DNA of 23,295 nt from JBKHYJ01 sp046565505 (GTDB taxonomy: Bacteria; Acidobacteriota; Blastocatellia; UBA7656). The first letter of the stretch is position 1. Every line of letters starts with the position of its first letter. The stretch is taken from positions 1 to 23,295 of the forward strand of contig JBKHYJ010000116.1 in the NCBI GenBank assembly GCA_046565505.1, given 5' to 3'. Under the pieces are notes generated by a model. The model did not search any database. It had not been told where the DNA came from and was given only the letters and a program-made list of their open reading frames with translations. Below, in pieces: positions 16,578 through 23,295 of this stretch. The translations under genes and the position numbers were made by a program.

Positions 16578-17165
16578 ATGAGACTAATACAGTTAATCGC
16601 CGGCGCGCTTATTCTGCTACCAGCTCAGACCTTTGCGCAGGAGGTCCCTCACGCCGAGGTCTTCGCAGGCTATTCATACTTCCGGCCCGACGGAGGGGGC
16701 AACCTGCATGGCTGGGATGCTTCGGTCGCAGTAAACGTAAACAGATGGTTAGGGGTCGTTAGTGATTTCAGCGGACACTATGGGTCGCAGTCGTTGAGGA
16801 CGGAGATTCTAAACGACAATTTCCCAGGAACTATTTCGATCAGGGCTAACAGTGAAACCAACGTCCACACAATTCTATTCGGCCCGCAGATTTCATATCG
16901 CGGGAAAAGAAAGCTGACCCCCTTCGCTCATGCCTTGTTCGGGGCCTCGCGTCTAGGCGCGCGAGCTACGGTCAGATTCGCCGACGCATTCGTAGATTCC
17001 TCTATTTCTGACATAGGTTTCGCCGCGGCGGTCGGCGGCGGGGTGGATATGAGCCTGAGCGACAGTGTCGCGGTTCGCTTGATACAGGCCGACTACTTCG
17101 TTACCAAGTTCGGCCGCGGCAGTCAAAGTAATGTAAGGTTGTCTGTGGGCTTCATTCTGCGCTAG
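16578..17165 (+). CDS. Outer-membrane beta-barrel protein (OmpA/OMP_b-brl type)
   Basis: 195 residues from the ATG at 16578. An in-frame ATG at 16569 sits only one base after GGAG, so the second ATG, 10 bases from GGAG, is preferred. The signal peptide MRLIQLIAGALILLPAQTFA ends before QEVPHAEV. The mature chain alternates polar and apolar residues (EVFAGYSYF, WLGVVSDFSGHYG, TILFGPQISYRG, VGGGVDMSLSD) and ends in RLSVGFILR, as in eight-stranded outer-membrane barrels. Such proteins are structural or adhesin-like porins; no catalytic motif is present. It is the last gene of the 15540-17165 set. Confidence 0.75.
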   Translation: MRLIQLIAGALILLPAQTFAQEVPHAEVFAGYSYFRPDGGGNLHGWDASVAVNVNRWLGVVSDFSGHYGSQSLRTEILNDNFPGTISIRANSETNVHTILFGPQISYRGKRKLTPFAHALFGASRLGARATVRFADAFVDSSISDIGFAAAVGGGVDMSLSDSVAVRLIQADYFVTKFGRGSQSNVRLSVGFILR

Positions 17166-17262
17166 AGCTGAGGATTGCCCAACGGACTTCGGGCTTACCG
17201 CCGAAGATGCCGGGATGGCTGTCGAGAAGGGGCCTCTAGGGGAGCATAAAAGGGGTCATTGC
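17166..17262. other. Decayed remainder, no gene
   Basis: Nothing readable remains here. It may include further degraded 3' sequence of the minus-strand transposase relic that starts at 17631. Confidence 0.35.
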
Positions 17263-17631
17263 TTGGCCTACCGCCTAGTTTGCCCTGCGTATGGTCGGGT
17301 CTTCTTCCTCCGTATGCGGGTAGCTTTTTTTACCCGCATTATGCTACAACTCGTCAACCTCAAACTGTACCTCGTCCTCTCGCGCACCTGTAGGCTGCCT
17401 CGCAATTAGGTTCCGCTGCACGCGACGGAGGGTCCTATGTATATGCTGGCGCGAGATGACGAGTTCACATGCCAGCCTCGCATTAGACTCACCTTTAGCA
17501 ATCCCGCGTAGGATCAGAACCATCTCCGAGGGCTTCCGGCAAGTATTCTTAAATATTGTGCCGGTAAGGATCGTAAAGTTGACGATTCCGTTTGTGAATC
17601 CCCGCCCTGTCTGACCGCCTAAGAGGAACAA
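17263..17631 (-). pseudogene. Broken IS1595-like transposase
   Basis: Read from 17631 leftward, the frame gives FTILTGTIFKNTCRKPSEMV, then LILRGIAKGESNARLACELV and a helix-turn-helix. These match, from memory, the zinc-ribbon end and HTH of IS1595-type transposases (LTGTIF..T+.P, ILRGIA.G...A.LA.EL). At FEVDEL, where the family has [V/A]DEMYQNAG, a TAG (17344-17346) replaces the Tyr codon. The frame then resumes with HNAGKKSYPHTEEEDPTIRRAN until a second TAG at 17275-17277, in place of the usual Lys. The N-terminal zinc ribbon is missing, cut off beside the IS630 left end at about 17642. The gene is dead. Confidence 0.7.
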
Positions 17632-17643
17632 GCTTGATTCTTA

Positions 17644-17654
17644 TACCAAATTGC
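17644..17654. repeat. Candidate left terminal inverted repeat of the IS630 element
   Basis: TACCAAATTGC; pairs with GCAGTTCGGTA at 18657-18667 with two mismatches. Confidence 0.4.
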
Positions 17655-17685
17655 TAACCGGAGTGAGGTGAGGTATGAAGATGAT

Positions 17686-18638
17686 ATGCCGAGCCCTATC
17701 AAGCTCAAGCCTCATCTCACCCCGGACGACTTATACCAACGTTACCGTAAATGCCGGCAGGCCACTGAAAAGACTCGCCGGCCCCCACTCTGCCTCATCG
17801 CTAAGGGCCGTATAGCCAACCAGGTCCCAAAACGAGTTGGCCGATCAGGCGGCCGGATGGCCGACCTCGCCCGCCTCTACAACAAGCCAGGCGCAACGGG
17901 TGTGTCCGACCAACGCACCAAACCATTGCCCAGCCCGCCGCCGACCCTTAATGCCGAACAGGCGCGGGCCCTGGAGGCTGCTCTGCGCGGCCCGGCCCCT
18001 GGCGGCGGGTTACTGCCGCCCCCGCGCCATCGCAGTGCCGCGGCTGAAGAAGAACAAGCCGACTTTAAAAAAAGGTTGGCAAAGTTGTCGCCAAAGTGAA
18101 GGCTGCGCACCCTGAAGGCGGGGTCGAGAGTCGGCGCAGTGATGAAGCAGGCTTCGGGTTGTAACCCGTCGTGCGTGGAGTTCGGGCGCCGAAGGGTGAG
18201 CGACCCGCCGCCTAGGTGGCCCCTGATTACGAGTGGTTATGGATGTATGCGGCGGCGCATCCCGCTGCGGGCGGCAGCCTCTGGCTGAGCCTGCAGAGGC
18301 TAGACACCGATAGGGCGCAATTATCCCTCGACGGGTTGGCCAAAGGGTATGCGCCCGGAGGCGAACAAATCATCCTGCGCTGGGACGGAGCGCCGTCGCG
18401 GCGGGCTAGAGGGTCGGGGGTGCCTGACCGAATCACGATAGTTGGGTTGCCGCCATATACACCAGAACTCAATCCGGCGGAGAATCTTTGGCCGGTTGTA
18501 AAAGAGGGGGTGGCGAATGATTCATTCAAAGATCTTGGCGCATTAGAGAAGCGCGTCCGCCGTCGAGTGGGAACGATCAGTGAGGATCGGCAACTGATTT
18601 CATCTCGGCCGAGCTACCACTGGTGGCCGAATGCTTAA
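17686..18638 (+). pseudogene. Broken IS630 transposase
   Basis: The frame from 17686 begins MPSPIKLKPHLTPDDLYQRY and continues through RVGRSGGRMADLARLYN, the N-terminal helix-turn-helix of an IS630 transposase. Around codon 110 the expected segment between GGG and PRHR is missing (an internal deletion recalled from the family). Near 18085 a frameshift moves the reading frame by one, and TAA then TAG interrupt it at GFGL*PV and A*VAPDYEW. The catalytic segments of the DDE fold are still recognisable: SDEAGFGL, WDGAP and PELNPAENLWP. The last of these is in the open part 18216-18638. The protein cannot be made, so the copy is inactive. Confidence 0.85.
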
Positions 18639-18647
18639 TTCATCTCA

Positions 18648-19181
18648 TTATGATTCGCAGTTCGGTAATGCATCCTTGCTGATCGTATTAAGGTTTGAAA
18701 CAAAACTGTCGTTGGGCCATCTTTTGCCAATGTCAGTCAAATAATTGAAGACGGTCTGGAACAAGGGTTTGAAAGATTCATCTTTGTCTGCCTCATAGTC
18801 GTAGCAACCCACCATCTCGGCATTTGAGGTTATGCCCGGTCGCGTGAAATTCGCGCTGCCGATAATTAGCCTCCCTTTATTCTTCCTTGCCAGCAGGAAC
18901 ACTTTCGGATGAAAGACTCCCGGCGCAGGGATGGGATGAAGAAGATAGCGAAGGTTTGCCTTCCGTGGCCTCTCTGACTCGGGGCCGAGGATGACCCTCT
19001 CGTAAATGACTCTGTCTAGTAAGACGGTGATATTCCCGTTGTTGGAGAGAGACGAGAATTTTCGAGGTACTACTCTTCAAAGGAGGAGGCATCAAAGGTA
19101 AAAGTACAGATAACAGTATGATCAAGGGCCTACTGTTCAAGTCCTCATGGAGACAAACCTACTTGTACCTTTTGCCGTCAT
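18648..19181 (-). pseudogene. Broken phospholipase D-like (HKD) protein, C-terminus cut by IS630
   Basis: The likely original start is the ATG at 19181-19179, directly after the TAA of the upstream gene (TAAATG). The frame fails at a TGA near 19139. A second frame then reads TVICTFTFDASSFEE and a TAG (19072-19070), and a third frame from about 19050 reads NNGNITVLLDRVIYERVILG, GVFHPKVFLLARKNKGRLII and GSANFTRPGITSNAEMVG. HPK followed by GSANFT is the modified HKD site of phospholipase D-like nucleases, as in helicase- or restriction-associated PLD domains. So there are two frameshifts and at least one nonsense codon. The final residues are read from the IS630 end, showing truncation. Last gene of the minus-strand island operon. 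Confidence 0.7.
18657..18667. repeat. Candidate right terminal inverted repeat of the IS630 element
   Basis: GCAGTTCGGTA; imperfect reverse complement of 17644-17654. It lies inside the last codons of the minus-strand phospholipase-D-like frame. Confidence 0.4.
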
Positions 19182-20572
19182 TTATGCCTGACTCAGTATT
19201 TTATTGACCAGTTTTTGACCTTGTAGAGTAAGGTTCACGTGTTTTTCTGCATTGATGCGGATTAGACCAAGGTCGTTCATGATGTTAACCGAATTGTAGA
19301 ATCGGGACGCACGCCAAACCGGCTCATAGTCTTGATCTTTGAAAATTCGCCCTTCGGTTCGGTGCAGCCAACAGCTATCCAGTCCGCGCTTCTCGTACAT
19401 GATGCGATCATGCTGCTCGAGGACGAAAGGTTCAAGCAATTCCTGCAACGCCTCGGTCCAAGTAGTTTCAGGATTCAACCACCTGTCTAAATACGGAAGC
19501 ACTCTTCCGGGCCACCGTTCGTTGCCGGCGCTTTTGATGACATATTTTAATGCAGGATCACGACTAATGCCGCGCCATTTTCCATAGATTATCGTGAACA
19601 GTAGCATCGCCTGTGCTGCCGCACTTTCAGGGCTTTTACCCTCTAGATGCAGAAGTTTAGCTTCACTCTGTTTGTGACGTGGGGACAATCTTGATTGTAA
19701 AGCTTGAGACAGAGTGTTGTCAGGTATTTGCTCAACCTTTAACCTTAGCATTAGTTCGCTTAGTGTAGTGCAGGGCGAACCTGTTACCTCAGCTAGGACA
19801 GAAAAGAATTCCGGCTGGATAAGTTTCGATAAGATGTCGCTCAAGCTGAGGCTGCCGCTCTCTGCCGACACTTCTAGCACGCTGTAGAGCAAATTTTCGA
19901 GAGCTTGGGAAAGAAACTGATGTAGGCAGAATTGCTTCCACAAATCCTTACAGAATACGAACGTATCAGGGCTCTTGTAGGGTAAGACTTTATCCTCTTC
20001 CGGCCATAAGACGCCATAATACATCTAAAGTTTCTTCTTAATGTAGGGGGTTCCTTCCACAGTACTGTGGAAGCTTCGGCCAATTCTTCAGCTATGCCTT
20101 CTGTGACACGGTCTATGTAATCTTCAGGATGATGGGAAAGCTTAAGGCGGTAAATCGACCCGCCATGATATTGACCATAACCACCTAGCGGATTTGATGG
20201 GAGGACTTTGAAGTCATAATCGAACGAATCAGACTCCCTGCCCTTTTCGAAGTAAAATCTTGCGGCATCAACCCCAACAGGCGAAGTTGACGGGTCATTG
20301 GCAAGTGTTGCTAAAGCCATCACCGCTTCTCGACGGCGAAAAGCGTCAACGAAATCCTGGTACTTACTCGGTCTTTCTTCTCTCTCGATGTGCCAGAGAG
20401 CCCAGCAATAAAAAGAATAGTATCGAGCTCTATCGGTTGTCGTGATAATCCCGGTTAGCAGATAGTCGGAAATAAGGAACGCTACGCAAGAAAGTCCAAG
20501 AGGTTCACGACCGCCGATCCCAGTGATTACTCGTTTAGTCCATTTTGGCAAGAGTTTGTTAATTGCAGTCAT
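19182..20572 (-). pseudogene. Frameshifted unknown protein, about 460 residues, upstream of PLD-like gene
   Basis: Two overlapping frames form one protein. The first (from 20572) reads MTAINKLLPKWTKRVITGIG, then LGLSCVAFLISDYLL, TTTDRARYYSFYCWALWHIE, and continues to LWKEPPTLRRNFR near 20028. The second continues from 20024 as MYYGVLWPEEDKVLPYKS and ends at 19182. A single-base change near 20025 separates them. I do not recognise the family. The TRARY-F-W segment recalls the N-terminus of DUF6361-type proteins that sit near DNA helicases and PLD genes in defence islands, but this is a weak likeness. It begins 5 bases after the recombinase stop with no clear ribosome site, and the PLD-like gene starts at its stop. 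Confidence 0.65.
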
Positions 20573-20577
20573 ATCAT

Positions 20578-21597
20578 TTAGACGGAAGCTGGATTGCGAT
20601 TTATCCTACGAGCGATGCTTCGGCTATGCTTATCGGCCTTTACCGTGATTCGCTGAACGTATACCCGGGTGGTCGCCGCATTCTCGTGGTCGAGGGCTTC
20701 CTGCGTCTCGACGAAACTGCCGGTCTCTTCGGCGACGATCCGAGCGTAGGTGTGCCGGGTCTGGTGCAGGTGGACAGACTCGATGCCGGCCGCCTTCGCA
20801 TACTTCTTCAGGTTATTGGCAAACGATCGGGAGCTAAGCCCGGCGCCGGGAGCTCCGGCGCGATCGTGCCGGGTCCACAGCGGTCCACCCGTTTTCATCA
20901 CTTCCGTTCGTTTGGCTGACTGAAGGTAGTCTTCCACGGCTTCCCGTAGCGTAGGGTCGCTGACTTCCCTGCCCGCAAACTTGCCGCCCTTGCGCTTGTA
21001 GCCGATGATCAGCCTGTCTTCTTTCCATTGCAAGTCCTTGCCGCGCAGTTGGATCACTTCGTTGCGGCGCAAGCCGGTGAATAGGTAAAACAACAACAGC
21101 GCGTAATCGCGCTTGCCGATGACCGACCCGGCGTCTGCCGACTGCTTGACGACCGCCAGCAAGGCATTCATCTCCTCGTCAGTCCAGGCCTTTACGGATT
21201 CGGATTGATAGGGTCGCGGGAAGCCCGGACTCGCTTGAGCGGCCGGGTTGCTGCGGATGTAGAGACCGAGCTGTGGGTCGGCCATCAGCCATTTGTAGAA
21301 TGAGGAGAGGCGGGAGATTCTTGTGTAAATGGTTGTCGCCTTATTGCCGGCAGCTTCGAGGTGGGCGCGCCAGGCCTCGACATCCAGCGTCGTCACTTCG
21401 CCAGGATGCTTGCCCACGAAGGCGAAGAAACGGGTGACCGCCTGCCGTTTGTCGCCCAGTTTGCTGTCGCGCTCATGGGTTTCGGGCCGGGTTGTCTGCT
21501 CGGCCCACAGCCGGATGGCGTTGCGCAGCGCCACCCCGGAATTATCCTGAGGGGAAGCCGGCACAATCTCCCCTGTTGCTAAGCTCTGTTCAATCAT
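20578..21597 (-). CDS. Tyrosine recombinase / integrase (XerC/D type)
   Basis: 339 residues, intact. A SAM-like N-terminal core-binding domain spans about 20-120 (TRISRLSSFYKWLM), then the catalytic domain. All catalytic positions are present: Arg177 in TGLRRNEV, a lysine in the KRKGGK hairpin near 203-206, His278 and Arg281 in HLHQTRHTYA, His304 in LDHEN and the nucleophile Tyr313 in RVYVQ. It would cut and rejoin DNA through a 3'-phosphotyrosine link. Its start overlaps the end of the HTH gene by 8 bases, and the unknown gene follows after 5 bases. It is the only undamaged gene of the island operon, the expected integrase of the element; no attachment site could be identified. Confidence 0.9.
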   Translation of the reverse strand: MIEQSLATGEIVPASPQDNSGVALRNAIRLWAEQTTRPETHERDSKLGDKRQAVTRFFAFVGKHPGEVTTLDVEAWRAHLEAAGNKATTIYTRISRLSSFYKWLMADPQLGLYIRSNPAAQASPGFPRPYQSESVKAWTDEEMNALLAVVKQSADAGSVIGKRDYALLLFYLFTGLRRNEVIQLRGKDLQWKEDRLIIGYKRKGGKFAGREVSDPTLREAVEDYLQSAKRTEVMKTGGPLWTRHDRAGAPGAGLSSRSFANNLKKYAKAAGIESVHLHQTRHTYARIVAEETGSFVETQEALDHENAATTRVYVQRITVKADKHSRSIARRINRNPASV

Positions 21598-22050
21598 AAA
21601 GATCCATCTCCTGATTCGGCGCTGCCATCCCCCGAAGCATCGCTTTCCTCTCCTTAAGGGCTTTCCGTTGATAAGCCAGGAGGTCGGTCAAGCGGATGCG
21701 GCGCTGATTCTCCACTTCATAGCAGAGTATCTCCCTATCGTCCAGCAAGCCTGACCAGCGGGACAGCGGAACATCCAACAGCTCAGCGGCTGCCCGACGG
21801 TTAATTCCGACTTCAGTCCGACGAGCGCGACAGCGTTGCCCCTGGCCATCTCGGCCAGAATTTTCACGAGCGATTTGGCGGCCGTTGCCGGCAAGGGATA
21901 CTGGGTGCTAGATTCATCAACCGGAAGCACCATGTTGAGGGCCTCGCCCTGGACGAGCCGGCGCGCCAGCTCGCGGCTCAGTTTTTTGGCCACTTCCCTT
22001 TCCGCCTCGTCGGGCGTCAGCGCTTCGGGGTCGAATCTTTCAATCGTCAT
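21590..22050 (-). pseudogene. Frameshifted excisionase-type HTH protein (antitoxin or directionality factor)
   Basis: The first frame from ATG 22050 reads MTIERFDPEALTPDEAEREV and VKILAEMARGNAVALVGLKSEL. Near 21799-21810 the sense passes to another frame, NRRAAAELLDVPLSRW, then DDREILCYEVENQRRIRLTD and LLAYQRKALKERKAMLRG. Together they match the layout of excisionase-family antitoxins: an acidic N-terminal helix, then a winged HTH (..T.QQAA.LL.VSRP....L....IP...VG.HRR+...D...Y...). One base is lost or gained. The start overlaps the fic stop (ATGA). The protein could be an antitoxin to Fic or the recombination directionality factor for the integrase downstream. Confidence 0.7.
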
Positions 22051-23137
22051 CGCCCTCGCTCCTGAGATAGCCCGCCGCGCCCGAGCTCGTACCAGGTGGC
22101 CCTCGCCTTGCCCTGCTGGGAAATCTGCTGCGCTGCGGTCAACTCCCGCAAACGCACCTTCAGGGTGTTCTTGTTGGCCCGGTGAGCCGCTCGAGGTCGG
22201 AGATCGTCAGCCTCCCGTGCTGCCGCAACAGATAAATCATCTCTTGAGTCAGCGGCGGCAGCGACTGGGCCAGGATTCGCTCGCGCTCCAGCTTCGCCTG
22301 CAGGTTATCCTTCTGCTTTTTGAGACAGTGGAGGAAAAAGCCTACCCAGGGCTCCCAGTCCGGACGTTCGCCTTTTAAGGTTGCCTGCGTCTGCCGCAGC
22401 GCCACGTAGTAGTTATCCTTATTTTCTTCGATGACGCTTTCCAGCGAGGCGTAGGGGACGTAGGCGTAACCGGCGCGGAACAGCATGAGCGTGGTCAGGA
22501 TTCGTGACAGCCGGCCGTTGCCATCCTCAAAGGGGCGGATGGCCAGGAAGGTCATGGCGAAGGCGCCGATGATCAGCAAGGGGTGCAGCCACTTCTCTGC
22601 TAGCGTCTGATTAGTCCACTCGACGAGTTGCCGCATCTCCCAGGGGGTCTGAAACGGCAGCGTGGTCTCGAAAATGATGCCAATCTCGCGCCCGTCGGCG
22701 CCGTAAGCCATGACGTTGTTCGGTAGTTTCTTATAGTGGCCGCGGTGGTGTTCATCCTTCTCACTGTACTTGAGCATCAGCGCATGAAGTTGTGACAGAT
22801 GATTTTTGGTCAGGGTCAACTCTTCCCAGGATTGAAAGACCACGTCCATGGCCTCGGCATAGCCGGCGACCTCCTGCTCGTCACGCGAGCGGAACGTGTA
22901 GCACTCAAGGTTTGCGAGCAAGGCTTCGACCTCCTGGTCGGTGAGCTTCACGCCCTCAATCCGGGTCGAAGAGGCGACGCTTTCGACGGTGGCGACGTAG
23001 CGCAGGGCGAGCAGGCGCTCTGGGGAAAGAGTGCGCAGGGCTTTCCACTTGCCTTTGAACTCGTCGATCTCGGCGATGAGTTGGAGGGCGGCATGGGAGA
23101 CCTCTAGACCCAGGGTTTTGGCTTCGAGTTGCCACAT
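22047..23137 (-). pseudogene. Fic-family protein with mutated catalytic histidine and C-terminal frameshift
   Basis: The main frame (23137 to 22160) gives 325 residues of a Fic protein, an AMP/phosphate-transferring toxin or regulator. SSTRIEG at 56-62 is the inhibitory [S/T]xxxE[G/N] helix of class II Fic proteins. The active-site motif reads IRPFEDGNGRLSR from residue 200: the normal catalytic His is Arg201 (codon CGC, 22537-22535), one transition from CAC. A frameshift at GGGCC (22176-22180) cuts the C-terminal winged helix. The other frame restores ANKNTLKVRLRELTAAQQIS and GKARATWYELG, ending at TGA 22049-22047, which overlaps the next gene's ATG. Both changes argue for a catalytically dead, decaying copy. 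Confidence 0.8.
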
Positions 23138-23154
23138 ACCCGATAATACCCGAT
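23136..23154. promoter_or_regulatory. Direct repeat at the fic start, possible operator
   Basis: ATACCCGAT occurs at 23136-23144 and 23146-23154, a 10-base period equal to one helical turn. The first copy overlaps the fic start codon. Tandem sites of this kind at a toxin/antitoxin start are often bound by the operon's own HTH protein, which is encoded two positions downstream. This is inference. Confidence 0.4.
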
Positions 23155-23295
23155 TCCAGCAAGGCAGAGTAACTGTTCAGGACTTGGAGTGGGAGAAAAT
23201 GAGAGGTTTACCGCTAAGCACCCGCTCCAATGCTATCAGCAGACTGTGCCCCTGTTTCCGCGCCGTCGATATGTAGCTCCTTATCCGGCAGAACG

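Larger units (their letters stand above)
17642..18669 (+). mobile_element. Decayed IS630-family insertion sequence
   Basis: The element is delimited by candidate terminal inverted repeats, TACCAAATTGC (17644-17654) and GCAGTTCGGTA (18657-18667), which match at 9 of 11 positions when one is reverse-complemented. Between them lies a single IS630 transposase pseudogene. The left end cuts the IS1595-like gene, and the right end forms the last codons of the minus-strand phospholipase-D-like frame. It therefore landed among these genes after they were in place. Confidence 0.55.

Noticed and set aside
17314..17339. Inverted repeat ATGCGGGTA / TACCCGCAT with a T-rich loop, looking like a terminator
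   Set aside because: It lies inside the old coding sequence of the IS1595-like transposase, where it spells the NAGKK...PH motif. The match is better explained as decayed coding DNA.
23214..23294. Open frame on the minus strand from the right edge, ending at TAG 23216-23214
   Set aside because: Only 26 codons, with no recognisable motif and no context beyond the window. It could be the tail of an upstream gene, but this is unsupported.

Overview
The window looks like a chromosomal piece of a Gram-negative soil-type bacterium, most plausibly an Acidobacteriota. This is inferred from gene content and was not tested. The cues are secreted enzymes with Sec signals, an outer-membrane beta-barrel, a soluble PQQ-type sugar dehydrogenase, and a CadC-like winged-helix/TPR membrane regulator of the kind common in that phylum. 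No tRNA, rRNA or CRISPR array was seen.

Left and middle part (1-17165): at the left edge is the tail of an IS630-type transposase. A coupled pair of exported proteins follows (726-3436): a zinc phospholipase C / S1-P1 nuclease-like protein and a protein with a thrombospondin-type-3-like calcium loop. Next come an exported GH8 endoglucanase with two tandem CBM11-like modules (4177-6312), a relic of a nonribosomal peptide synthetase adenylation domain (6386-6577), and an exported PQQ-type glucose/sorbosone dehydrogenase (6738-8351). A single-domain response regulator and an ICMT-like membrane methyltransferase precede a tightly overlapping pair (10413-13167), a HemN-like radical SAM enzyme and a halogenase-like flavoprotein. 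That pair is the best candidate for an uncharacterised chemical system. A convergent winged-helix/TPR regulator (13247-15202) and a three-gene set follow: a small exported protein, an unknown protein and an outer-membrane barrel.

Right part (17263-23137): this is a decaying accessory island. It starts with two nested, broken transposase genes (IS1595-like and IS630). A minus-strand five-gene operon then reads Fic protein, excisionase/antitoxin-like HTH protein, tyrosine recombinase, unknown protein and phospholipase-D-like protein. Adjacent genes overlap or nearly touch, so they were once co-transcribed. Four of the five carry frameshifts or stops, while the recombinase reads intact. The Fic protein also has arginine in place of its catalytic histidine. 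The island resembles a toxin-antitoxin or defence-type mobile cassette in decay, although sequencing indels must be excluded before the frameshifts are believed.

Genes are separated by several perfect or near-perfect inverted repeats that look like terminators but mostly lack a T-tract.
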